Positions 33,657 through 41,454 of a stretch of DNA of 64,000 nt are shown here, piece by piece. Source of the DNA: Nisaea sediminum (GTDB lineage Bacteria; Pseudomonadota; Alphaproteobacteria; Thalassobaculales; Thalassobaculaceae); NCBI RefSeq assembly GCF_014904705.1, contig NZ_JACZCQ010000004.1:124001-188000 (forward strand). The letters run 5' to 3'. The notes under the pieces were generated by a model that made no database searches, was not told the DNA's origin, and worked only from the letters and a program-made list of their open reading frames with translations. A program made the position numbers and the translations under genes. Numbering within the stretch: position 1 is the first letter of the stretch; every line of letters begins with the position of its first letter.

Positions 33657-36332
33657 CTACCCGGTGGCGCACCACTTTACCCACATCGCGCGGCAGGCTG
33701 CCTCGAAATCGCGTGCGAAGGCGGGACCGTCCATCAGCGGCGACCGCTCCATCTCCTGCCGCAAGGTCTGCCGCAGATATGCCAGCCTCTCGATGTCGGA
33801 AGCGAGGCCGCAAGCGATGCGGACATAGTCTTCCTCGGTTTCGGCGATCCAATCCGGATGCCCCAGTTGGGTCAACATCGAGCTGCCAAGCGTTCCGATT
33901 GCGGACCTGCCGCGTAGGGTCACCGCCGGGATGCCCATGTGGAGACATTCGGAGAACGTGACACCGGCGCAATGCGGGGCCGTATCGAGCAGAATGTCGA
34001 TCTGGGCATGAGCGTCCGCGGCTTTGAAGCTGAAACCCAGATCGAGCCGTTCCTTGGGGATTCCGCAGACTGCGAACCGTCTCTCGTAGTCTTCCACAAC
34101 GGCTCGGTCGCGGCAGGAATGGCTGAAAAGCGCGAACCGCGCATCCGGAAGACATCGAAGGATCGACGACCAAAGGCGGATCATGCCGTCATTGACCTTG
34201 ATGGCACGGGAGAGAATGCCGAAGGTCACATGTCCCTTGGCCAGGGCCGGCGACGGGACGACGGCCTCTTCCGGGAACAACGGCTCGTATGCGAATACCG
34301 TTCGCGGCAGGTTCCAGACCTTTTCGGAGAACATTTCGTCACGCCCTTCGGGCGTGAACACGGGATCGCCAAGAAAATAGTCGATCTCCGTCAGTCCGGT
34401 GGTCACGCCGTGGTCGAGCCAATGCATGGAAACCGGCGCCGGCTTCTCCGCGAAAGCTCCCAATCTGCTGCCCCTCGTGTGCCCGATGAGATCCACCAGG
34501 ACATCGATCCCGTCTGCACGGATGCGTTTCGCCAGATCATGGTCGCTTACGCCGAATGTCGGGAACCAGTGGTCGGAGAGCGCACGCATCTCATCAGTGA
34601 ACCTGTCCGCTTTGTCCGAATGAAACGCGTAATTGTAGATCTCGAAGCGGTCATGGTCGTGATTGCGAAGCAACGGCAAGAAGAAGCTGGTGCTCGAATG
34701 ACGCTGATAGGAAGCCCCGACATAACCGATCTTGAGACGCTTCTCCGGGTCCCTGCGGTTCCCATGCGGCTGCTGGAAGCGCTTCAGCGGGCCGCATATC
34801 TCCTTGTCGAAGCGGCGATAGGCCGCCATATAGCGCTCCGTCTCGATACCCGGGATGTACTGCAAGTAGAACAGGAGCATGCGGTGCAGATCCGGATTGC
34901 GAGGCTGCCGTTCGACGGCCCTGTTCGATAGCGCGAAAGCTTCCTCGAACCGGGTCGAGTCGGCGAGATGAAGCCCGAGATACGCAAGAACGAGCCCTTC
35001 ATCAGGGGCGATCGATTGTGCCCGCCGAAATGACAACTCGGCGCCACCGCTATTGCTGTTTTCTTTCTGCGCCAGACCGAGATCCAGGTACTGAGGGGCC
35101 TCATCCGGCACCGAAATGATCGCAGAACGCAACAGCCGCTCGGCCCGGTTGTCACCCTTCGCCTGGTAAACCATGCCAAGCGCGCCCAGAACCGCCGGTG
35201 AAAGAGGTTCGATGGCACGTCCGGCGCGCGCCAGCTTCATCGCTCCGTCGTAATCGGGCACTGCCTTCAGGACCGAAACCGCATTCACCATTGGACCGGT
35301 TCGGTCTGGCTCAAGACATATCGACCTGACGTATTGAGCTTTGGCGATGAATGTTTCGCCTCTTTTCTGCGCGACGACGCCGAGATTTCCCCACGCTTTT
35401 GCATGCTCCGGCGATCTTGCGACCACGTCCAGGAATGCTTGCTGGGCTTCGTCCAAAAACCGGTCCGCGAGATAGGCGGTCCCGAGATTATACCGGGCGG
35501 CGATGTAGTTCGGCCGTATCGTGAGGGCACGCCGAAGCCACGGAAATTTGTCTCCGGCCGCTTCCAGAAGGGTGCCAAAATTATAGCAGTTCTCTGCCGA
35601 TCCGGGTTCGATCAGAAGCGCCTTGCGGAAAGGCGTTGCCGCTTTCTCCTCCTGACTGTCCGCACGAAGCGTTGTCCCAAGATTGCGATAGGCCGCGCTG
35701 AAGAGAGGATTGGCACGGAGCGCATCGCGATAGCTTGCGAGCGCCTCGTCATTGCGCCCGAGCCGGGTCAGCGCGTTGCCGAGATTGTTGTGCCCTTCGG
35801 CCAATGCCGGCGCGCCCTTCAACCCGGTCCGGTACGCGTCGACCGCTTCCTCGTCCCGCCCCTGCTCGAAGAGGACAAGTCCGAGATTGCACCAGGCCTG
35901 AGCCAGGCCCGGCGCGTGACGCAGTGCGGCGCGAAAGCTGCTCTCGGCCTTTTCCGTAGCCCCCGCCGTTTGCTGCAGATTACCGAGGTTATAATGCGCC
36001 GAGGCATAATCCGGCTGAAGCTCGATCGCCTTTTGAAAGGCGGCTTCTGCATCCTGCGTCCGACCCATCCCGAGATGGGCGTTGCCGAGATTGTAATAAG
36101 CTTCAGCGTTGCCAGGCTGGCTGCGCAGCGTTTGCGAGATCAACTCCGCCGCGACCGCGGGCCGCCCCACCTGAAGCGCCAGCACACCGAGCAGATAAAG
36201 TGCTGTCGGCTGTCCCGGACTCTCAGCCAGGATCTGACGATAAACCTCTTCGGCCTCAACGAGATTGCCCGCTCCGTGCGCACTCACTGCGCGTTGCAGC
36301 AAAGCTTGAAGATTGGTGGCCTGATCCGACAT
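33657..36332 (-). CDS. TPR protein with O-GlcNAc-transferase-like (GT41) C-terminal domain
   Basis: An 891-residue protein. About ten or more tetratricopeptide repeats fill residues 1-430, as in NAEAYYNLGNAHLGMGRTQD and YASAHYNLGNLQQTAG. The C-terminal half carries the GT41/SPINDLY pattern: KIGYVGASYQRHSSTSFFLP, DVLVDLIGHTRGSRLGAFA, PVSMHWLDHGVTTG, FGILSRAIKVNDGMIRLW, DTAPHCAGVTFSECLHMGIPAVTL. The family transfers GlcNAc or other sugars to Ser/Thr of proteins; bacterial members often modify flagellin or adhesins. ATG 36332 (MSDQATN) is the natural start, though the frame is open to 36422. It lies beside a chemoreceptor, but no flagellin gene is in the window. Confidence 0.87.
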   Translation of the reverse strand: MSDQATNLQALLQRAVSAHGAGNLVEAEEVYRQILAESPGQPTALYLLGVLALQVGRPAVAAELISQTLRSQPGNAEAYYNLGNAHLGMGRTQDAEAAFQKAIELQPDYASAHYNLGNLQQTAGATEKAESSFRAALRHAPGLAQAWCNLGLVLFEQGRDEEAVDAYRTGLKGAPALAEGHNNLGNALTRLGRNDEALASYRDALRANPLFSAAYRNLGTTLRADSQEEKAATPFRKALLIEPGSAENCYNFGTLLEAAGDKFPWLRRALTIRPNYIAARYNLGTAYLADRFLDEAQQAFLDVVARSPEHAKAWGNLGVVAQKRGETFIAKAQYVRSICLEPDRTGPMVNAVSVLKAVPDYDGAMKLARAGRAIEPLSPAVLGALGMVYQAKGDNRAERLLRSAIISVPDEAPQYLDLGLAQKENSNSGGAELSFRRAQSIAPDEGLVLAYLGLHLADSTRFEEAFALSNRAVERQPRNPDLHRMLLFYLQYIPGIETERYMAAYRRFDKEICGPLKRFQQPHGNRRDPEKRLKIGYVGASYQRHSSTSFFLPLLRNHDHDRFEIYNYAFHSDKADRFTDEMRALSDHWFPTFGVSDHDLAKRIRADGIDVLVDLIGHTRGSRLGAFAEKPAPVSMHWLDHGVTTGLTEIDYFLGDPVFTPEGRDEMFSEKVWNLPRTVFAYEPLFPEEAVVPSPALAKGHVTFGILSRAIKVNDGMIRLWSSILRCLPDARFALFSHSCRDRAVVEDYERRFAVCGIPKERLDLGFSFKAADAHAQIDILLDTAPHCAGVTFSECLHMGIPAVTLRGRSAIGTLGSSMLTQLGHPDWIAETEEDYVRIACGLASDIERLAYLRQTLRQEMERSPLMDGPAFARDFEAACRAMWVKWCATG

Positions 36333-36456
36333 GGACACTCTATGTAAGACGCGCCTTCCGGCGCTTGCAGCCGCAATCATAACGTCTGAAATCGGGTTTG
36401 GAAGAACCCCGGCGGAGGTCAAGCCCCGCGCGGGGTTTCAGGCGGCATGCGCTCTC

Positions 36457-37083
36457 CTACCCCGCGAACCCGCGCCGGATCTCGTTGATGCCGAGCGCGG
36501 CGAGAACGATGCCAGAGAGCCGTTCGATCCAGGTCCGTGCCTTGTGCCCGATGGCGTGACGTACGCCGCTGACGACCGAGACGAGGAAACACCACCAGAG
36601 CATGGAACCGAGGAAGACGCCGGCCACGGTAACAAGGGCGACCGCCGCGTCAAGACCGCCGGCGGGTGCGATCGCCGTGAAGACCGCCGCGAACATGATG
36701 ATGGTCGGCGGGTTGGTCATGGTCAACAACCAGGCGGTCGCGAGGTCGCGGGCCCAGCCCGCCCGCGAGACCGGCCGCGCGGCCATATCCTCGTCTCCGC
36801 GGGAGAACAGTTTGCGCAGGCCGAGATAGATCAGAAACAGTCCGGCGGCGACATGCAGCGGCTTCTCATACTCCAGCATGAAGCTTGAGATCCCGGCGAG
36901 GCCGAGCGCGGCGATCATGCCGAACATGCCGTCCGCGATCGCTATTCCGCCCCCGATGGCGAGCCCGTTACGCCAACCGCGGGCAAGGGTTGTGCGCATC
37001 AGAAGAATACTCATTGGACCGACAGGCGCCGCAACGGCCACACCGATCCCGAGGGCCTTGATGAAGACAGAGAGGTCTGACAT
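36457..37083 (-). CDS. LysE-family amino-acid exporter with attenuator leader
   Basis: A 208-residue protein with about six membrane helices. The LysE signature is near the N-terminus, GVAVAAPVGPMSILLMRTTLARGWRNGL, and the second-half motif is LATAWLLTMTNPPTIIMFAA. The second ATG (37083) has GGAGA at ideal distance; ATG 37089 is only about 3 nt from it. A classic hairpin plus six T on the coding strand ends 12-18 nt before the start codon, so expression probably depends on anti-termination in a leader of up to about 220 nt. The exported amino acid is unknown. Confidence 0.88.
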   Translation of the reverse strand: MSDLSVFIKALGIGVAVAAPVGPMSILLMRTTLARGWRNGLAIGGGIAIADGMFGMIAALGLAGISSFMLEYEKPLHVAAGLFLIYLGLRKLFSRGDEDMAARPVSRAGWARDLATAWLLTMTNPPTIIMFAAVFTAIAPAGGLDAAVALVTVAGVFLGSMLWWCFLVSVVSGVRHAIGHKARTWIERLSGIVLAALGINEIRRGFAG

Positions 37084-37101
37084 TTCCATTCTCCGGACAT
37101 G

Positions 37102-37131
37102 AAAAAACCCCGCGGACGGATGTCGGCGGGG
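37102..37131 (-). terminator. intrinsic terminator / attenuator directly upstream of a LysE gene
   Basis: On the minus strand the stem CCCCGC-C-GAC / GTC-C-GCGGGG (nine pairs, one mismatch, ATCC loop) is followed by TTTTTT. The T-run ends about 13-18 nt before the exporter's start codon, leaving no room for a promoter downstream. It may also terminate transcripts from the heme operon, whose last gene ends 220 nt upstream. Upstream in the leader are a CCCGCA/TGCGGG hairpin (within 37213-37235) and the palindrome CTGGATCCAG (37152-37161), possible alternative structures. Confidence 0.75.
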
Positions 37132-37349
37132 CCTGGTGGTTTGCTTCTGGTCTGGATCCAGAGGGCGATCCTATCTCGATCCGTCCTCCCTCGTCCGGCC
37201 GCAATACAACGCGCAGGCCCGCACATGTTTGCGGGTCTGTTGGGTGGTATTGCTATTGGTCGAACGCGCGATCATGCCGTCACGGTGCGGGAGACCGGCC
37301 GGGCGGTCAAGCGAATTTGTTGCGGCGCAATACCGGCCCGTGCGCGGCC

Positions 37350-37658
37350 TCAGAGTTTCTGGACGGTCTCGAAGCCCTCGAACTGCGGATGGCCGGCATA
37401 GAGCGGTTTGTTGTTGCCGGCATTGGCGTGCGCCTTGCGGAAATGATCCGACTTGGTCCAGGCGACGAAGGCCTCGTAGTCCTTCCAGAGCGTGTGCGAG
37501 GCATAGAGCGTGTGATCCTCGGCCTCCGGCCCCTTGAGCAGGCGGAACTCGACGAAGCCCGGCACCTTGTCGAGCTGGCTGTCCCGGGTCTTCCAGACGG
37601 TCTCGAAGTCTCCCTCCGATCCCTTCAGGACCTTGAACCGGTTCATGGCGATATACAT
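37350..37658 (-). CDS. IsdG/HmuQ-type heme-degrading monooxygenase
   Basis: This 102-residue ferredoxin-like (ABM-fold) protein carries the IsdG-type catalytic residues N6 (YIAMN), W67 (FVAWT) and H77 (FRKAH), at positions equivalent to those of staphylococcal IsdG. Such enzymes dimerise, bind heme non-planar and open it oxidatively to release iron. It is the last gene of the heme-uptake operon, 18 nt after hmuV, as with HmuQ/HmuD of rhizobia. It would act in the cytosol on heme delivered by HmuTUV. Confidence 0.85.
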   Translation of the reverse strand: MYIAMNRFKVLKGSEGDFETVWKTRDSQLDKVPGFVEFRLLKGPEAEDHTLYASHTLWKDYEAFVAWTKSDHFRKAHANAGNNKPLYAGHPQFEGFETVQKL

Positions 37659-37676
37659 GAGTCTCTCCTCTGACGT

Positions 37677-38474
37677 TCAGGCCCTGCGGGCCGGCTGCGT
37701 GTCCGGATCGTAGACCGGCACGATGCGCGGGCGGCCGTCCCCGGCCTCTTCCACGGCAATCTCGGTTTCATAGATGGCGCTCAGCCGCGCCGCTGTGAAG
37801 ACGTCCGTCCCCGCCCCGTCCGCGACGACGCGTCCCTGATGCATCAGCACCACCCGGTCGGCGAAGGCGGCGGCGAGGTTGAGATCGTGCAGAACAACAA
37901 GCACGCCCTCCCCCATCCGCGCTGCGCGCCGGGCGATCCGCATCGTGGCGATCTGGTGCGCGATGTCGAGGCTGGCTGTCGGCTCGTCCAGCATCAAGTA
38001 ACCGCAAGCCTTGTCGGACGCCGCGAGCTGGACCAGGACGCGCGCCAGATGCGCCCGGTGGCGCTGGCCTCCGGATAGGATCAGGCAATTGTCGTCGGCA
38101 CGATCAAGAAGTGAGACGTCCCGCAGTGTCTCCCCAATCAGCAGGTTTGCCCGCTCCGGCGGCACGTCGCGCGGAATGCCGAGCGCCAGCAGCTCGCGGA
38201 CGGTGAAGGCCGCGCTCAGGGTCGGCGATTGCTCCAGTACGGCGCGTCGCCGGGCAAGCACATCGGGAGAAAGGCCTGTGACTCTCTGTCCGTCGATATG
38301 AACCCCGCCCTGCTTCGGCGTGTAGTCCCCGGCCATGACCGCGAGCAGCGTCGACTTTCCGGCCCCGTTCGGGCCGCAGAGCGCGACCATCTCGCCGGGC
38401 CGCACCGTGACGCTGACATCCCGCAGCACCGCCGTCCGTCCGAAGCTGTGCCAGACCCCCTGCGCTTCCAACAT
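37677..38474 (-). CDS. hmuV: heme ABC transporter ATPase HmuV
   Basis: A 265-residue ABC ATPase of the Fe3+-siderophore/heme class: Walker A CGPNGAGKST, signature LSGGQRHRAHLARVL, Walker B YLMLDEPTASLD and the switch His in VVLHDLNLAAAFADRV. It would drive heme import through HmuU. Its ATG 38474 overlaps the hmuU stop by one base (TGATG); a long in-frame upstream opening is inside hmuU. The heme operon order supports HmuV rather than a siderophore FecE. Confidence 0.92.
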   Translation of the reverse strand: MLEAQGVWHSFGRTAVLRDVSVTVRPGEMVALCGPNGAGKSTLLAVMAGDYTPKQGGVHIDGQRVTGLSPDVLARRRAVLEQSPTLSAAFTVRELLALGIPRDVPPERANLLIGETLRDVSLLDRADDNCLILSGGQRHRAHLARVLVQLAASDKACGYLMLDEPTASLDIAHQIATMRIARRAARMGEGVLVVLHDLNLAAAFADRVVLMHQGRVVADGAGTDVFTAARLSAIYETEIAVEEAGDGRPRIVPVYDPDTQPARRA

Positions 38475-39532
38475 CAGAGGCTTCCCCGCTTCAGGCGCCG
38501 CATCAGCAACCAGAGGAAAAACGGCCCGCCGATCATGCTGGTGGCGAGCCCGATCGGCGGTTCGGTCGGCGGTACCGCGAGCCGGACCGCGAGATCGGCA
38601 CCGAGGATCAGCGCGCCGCCGATCAGCGCCGCCGCCGGCAGCACGTTGCGGTGCGCCGGGCCGACGATCAGCCGGGCCATGTGCGGGGCGACCAAACCGA
38701 TGAAGCCGATCGGCCCCGCCGCCGCCGTCACCGCCCCGACCGCGATCGCCGTCATCAGCGCGATGCGCCATTTCTCACGCTCGATATCGATCCCCGCATG
38801 AAATGCGGCGCGCTCGCCGAGCTGGAAGAGATCGAGGGAGCGGCCCATGGTCAGCAGCCCGAGTGTAGCTGCCATTGCGAGCGCCGTGGTGACGGAGACC
38901 TGCATCCAGTTTCCGGACGCGATCGAGCCCATGGACCAGAAGGTCAGGTCGCGCAGCTGCTGGTCGTCGCTGATATAGACCATGGCGCCGATCAGGGCAC
39001 CGGCGATGGCGTTCACCGCAACGCCCGCAAGGATCAGCATCGCGACATTTGTTCCGCCGCTGCGTCGCGAGAGCGAGAAGACGAAACCGGTGACGAGCAT
39101 GCCACCGATGAAGGCGCCGAGCGGCAGGGCGTAGGGCCGCACAGGAGCCGGGAGGTCTCCCATGAAATAGTTTCCGAGTACGATGACGGAGACGGCCCCC
39201 ACCGCTGCCCCCGCGGTCACGCCGATCAGGCCGGGATCCGCCAGCGGGTTGCGCAGCACCCCCTGCATGGCACAGCCGGAAAGCGCGAGACCGAAACCGA
39301 CGGCGAGACCGAGCACCGCGCGCGGCAGGCGGATCTGCAGCAGGATCGCGCTCGGCCCTCGCTCCCCCTCGCCCAAGAGCACTGCCAGCAGGTCGCCGGG
39401 CCCGAGCTTCACCGGGCCGAGCACCAGTTCGGCGAAGGCGACGATCAGCAGAGCCGCCCCGAGCAGCGCGAAGACCGGAGTCCCGGCTAATCGCGCCGCC
39501 GCCTGGCGCGGCAGGACGGTGGTCCCGGACAT
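38474..39532 (-). CDS. hmuU: heme ABC transporter permease HmuU
   Basis: A 352-residue FecCD-family permease with about ten membrane helices and characteristic segments RLPRAVLGLAVGFGLALSGCAMQG, NPLADPGLIGVTAGAAVGA, GPIGFIGLVAPHMARLIVG and DLAVRLAVPPTEPPIGLATSMIGGPFFLWLL. It forms the inner-membrane channel for heme, loaded by HmuT. It lies 5 nt after hmuT and overlaps hmuV. Confidence 0.93.
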   Translation of the reverse strand: MSGTTVLPRQAAARLAGTPVFALLGAALLIVAFAELVLGPVKLGPGDLLAVLLGEGERGPSAILLQIRLPRAVLGLAVGFGLALSGCAMQGVLRNPLADPGLIGVTAGAAVGAVSVIVLGNYFMGDLPAPVRPYALPLGAFIGGMLVTGFVFSLSRRSGGTNVAMLILAGVAVNAIAGALIGAMVYISDDQQLRDLTFWSMGSIASGNWMQVSVTTALAMAATLGLLTMGRSLDLFQLGERAAFHAGIDIEREKWRIALMTAIAVGAVTAAAGPIGFIGLVAPHMARLIVGPAHRNVLPAAALIGGALILGADLAVRLAVPPTEPPIGLATSMIGGPFFLWLLMRRLKRGSL

Positions 39533-39537
39533 TCCGT

Positions 39538-40380
39538 TCAGCCGCCGCGCAGGGCCGTAGCGAGCGACCGCACCGCCTCCGGCGCCCGTGGACCGAAGCC
39601 GAGCAGAAACATGCCTTCCATAGCAACGTAGCGGCGTTCCTTGCCGGCCGGCGTCAGGGAGAAATCGGGGCGGGCGAGCATGGCATCGATGCCTCCCAGG
39701 CGCTCGACGGTCTGGGACATCATCAGCAGCACGTCCGGCGCCGCCTCGATGATCGCCTCCTGCGACATCGGCTTGTAGCCGGAAAAGCCCTCGGCGGCGT
39801 TCGCCGCGCCGGCCAGGGCGATGATCGCGTCGGCGGACGTCTCCGCGCCGGCGACCAGCGGCGCACCGTCGCGTTCGCTCAGCACGAAGATTACCCGAGG
39901 GCTATCCGTGTAGCTTTTGGCGGTTTCGATGGCCTTGCTCAAGTCGGTCTCGATACGCCCCGCGAGCGCCTCGGCTTCCGCATCCATGCCGAGCGCCTTG
40001 CCGACGAAACGAACCTTTCCGAGCACGCCGTCCGGAGTATCCCCCTTCGGCGCCAGTTCGACGCGCAGCCCCGCGGCGCGAAGCTGCTCGACGGCCGCCG
40101 GAGGTCCGGCATCGTGCGCGGCGATCAACAAATCCGGCTGCAAGGAGAGGATCCCCTCGGCGGCGAGCCTGCGGATATAGCCGATCTGCTCTTTCGAGGC
40201 CGCCTCGGCGGGATGGTTCGAGGTGCTGTCGACCGCGATCACCCGGTCGCCGGCGCCGAGCGCGTAGATGATCTCGGTGATGTCTCCGCCGGCGGAGACG
40301 ATCCGCTGCGGGCTGTCCGCGTGCGCCGCTTGCACGAGCAAGAGCGCCGCGGCGAGCAAAAGGGACGGTAGCCGTCTCAT
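39538..40380 (-). CDS. hmuT: periplasmic heme-binding protein HmuT
   Basis: A 280-residue periplasmic protein with a Sec signal (MRRLPSLLLAAALLLVQAAHA, cleavage near AHA-DS) and the class III helical-backbone binding fold: RIVSAGGDITEIIYALGAGDRVIAVDSTSNHP near the start and PDLLIAAHDAGPPAAVEQL. It carries heme from the receptor to HmuUV. ATG 40380 overlaps the hmuS stop (ATGA); the longer upstream frame is within hmuS. Confidence 0.92.
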   Translation of the reverse strand: MRRLPSLLLAAALLLVQAAHADSPQRIVSAGGDITEIIYALGAGDRVIAVDSTSNHPAEAASKEQIGYIRRLAAEGILSLQPDLLIAAHDAGPPAAVEQLRAAGLRVELAPKGDTPDGVLGKVRFVGKALGMDAEAEALAGRIETDLSKAIETAKSYTDSPRVIFVLSERDGAPLVAGAETSADAIIALAGAANAAEGFSGYKPMSQEAIIEAAPDVLLMMSQTVERLGGIDAMLARPDFSLTPAGKERRYVAMEGMFLLGFGPRAPEAVRSLATALRGG

Positions 40381-41444
40381 GCCGCCTCTCCCGTGACGAA
40401 CCCGTTGACCAGATCGAGCCAGGCTTCCGGCTCCTCGGCGCCCTCCTCGCGGACCGGGAAGAACTGGCAGATCACGTTGCCGTCGGCATCGAAACTGTCG
40501 AGCGAGGTGATGTTCAGCCCCTTCTCGGTCGATGTCTTGCAGACCAGATAGCAGGCGGCGATCGCGTCGTCCCTCAGATGCAGATTGAAGCGCGGATCGA
40601 GGATATTGAGCCAGCCCGCAGCCCGCTTGATCGTCTTGACCGGCCCGGAATGAACCTGCACGCATCCGGGACTGCGCACGAAGCACATGATAGGCAACCC
40701 GCTCCCGGCAACGCTGTTCAGCATGTATTCGACGGAGGTCACTGGCACCGGTCGGGCGAAGTCCTGACCCGCCAGCCGCAGTGCCTGTAGCCGGCCGATG
40801 CCCAGTTCTGCCAGCATCCGATTGAACTGGTGGCCGTTACCGAGGCGGCTCCAGCGGCCACGTAGATCCTCGACATCGATCTCGGCATCGGGCCTGTCCT
40901 GCTTCGCCGCTTCCGGCTCCGAGAACACAAGCGGTTTCGGTGACGGGTCCGTGTACTCCTCCGCGAGCGCGACGAAGGCGCCGAGATCGGTGCCCTTGAC
41001 GGCGTAGATCTTGAACGCCGCCGTCCCGGACGCGTCGAAGAACTGCAGGGAGTGACGGGTCATTTTCGGCGACTCGTCGACCACGTGGAACCCCGTCACC
41101 CATTTGGTGAAGAACATCCGGAGATCGATCTCCTTCCCGAAGGCCGAGCCCATATGCGTGTTGAAGCGCATGTTCTCGAACACGCCCGTCTTCTCGTGCA
41201 CGCAATATTCGTTGCGCGTGAGAACCAAGACATCCCCGACTGCGGGCAGCCGTTCGATCAGCGGAACGACCTCCATTCCGGAGACAGACAACCGGCGGAC
41301 GCTGCCGTCGAGCTCTCGCGCCTCGAGAAGAGCTGCCTCCGGGACGCCGAGTACGGCGGCGGCCGATCTTGCACGGACCGCTCCCTCCTCTTCCTTCATC
41401 CGATTGAGCTCTGCGAGCAGCTGTTCCGCCGATTGTCTTGTCAT
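40377..41444 (-). CDS. hmuS: hemin-degrading factor HmuS (HemS/ChuS-like)
   Basis: A 355-residue cytosolic protein of the HemS/ChuS family. It is built of two related halves, seen as RNEYCVHEKTGVFENMRF near residue 75 and the similar VRSPGCVQVHSGPVKTIKRA near 245; the second half ends NLHLRDDAIAACYLVCKTSTEKG. Family members bind heme and shuttle or degrade it. With the IsdG-type protein also present, the locus encodes two possible heme-handling proteins, so HmuS may act mainly as a carrier. It is coupled to hmuT by ATGA and lies 10 nt after the receptor gene. Confidence 0.92.
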   Translation of the reverse strand: MTRQSAEQLLAELNRMKEEEGAVRARSAAAVLGVPEAALLEARELDGSVRRLSVSGMEVVPLIERLPAVGDVLVLTRNEYCVHEKTGVFENMRFNTHMGSAFGKEIDLRMFFTKWVTGFHVVDESPKMTRHSLQFFDASGTAAFKIYAVKGTDLGAFVALAEEYTDPSPKPLVFSEPEAAKQDRPDAEIDVEDLRGRWSRLGNGHQFNRMLAELGIGRLQALRLAGQDFARPVPVTSVEYMLNSVAGSGLPIMCFVRSPGCVQVHSGPVKTIKRAAGWLNILDPRFNLHLRDDAIAACYLVCKTSTEKGLNITSLDSFDADGNVICQFFPVREEGAEEPEAWLDLVNGFVTGEAA

Positions 41445-41454
41445 GTTTCTCTCC

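Noticed and set aside
37089-37340. SAM-II, lysine or guanidine riboswitch before the LysE gene
   Set aside because: I could not find the conserved cores of these classes in the leader; only the terminator and two generic hairpins are supported.
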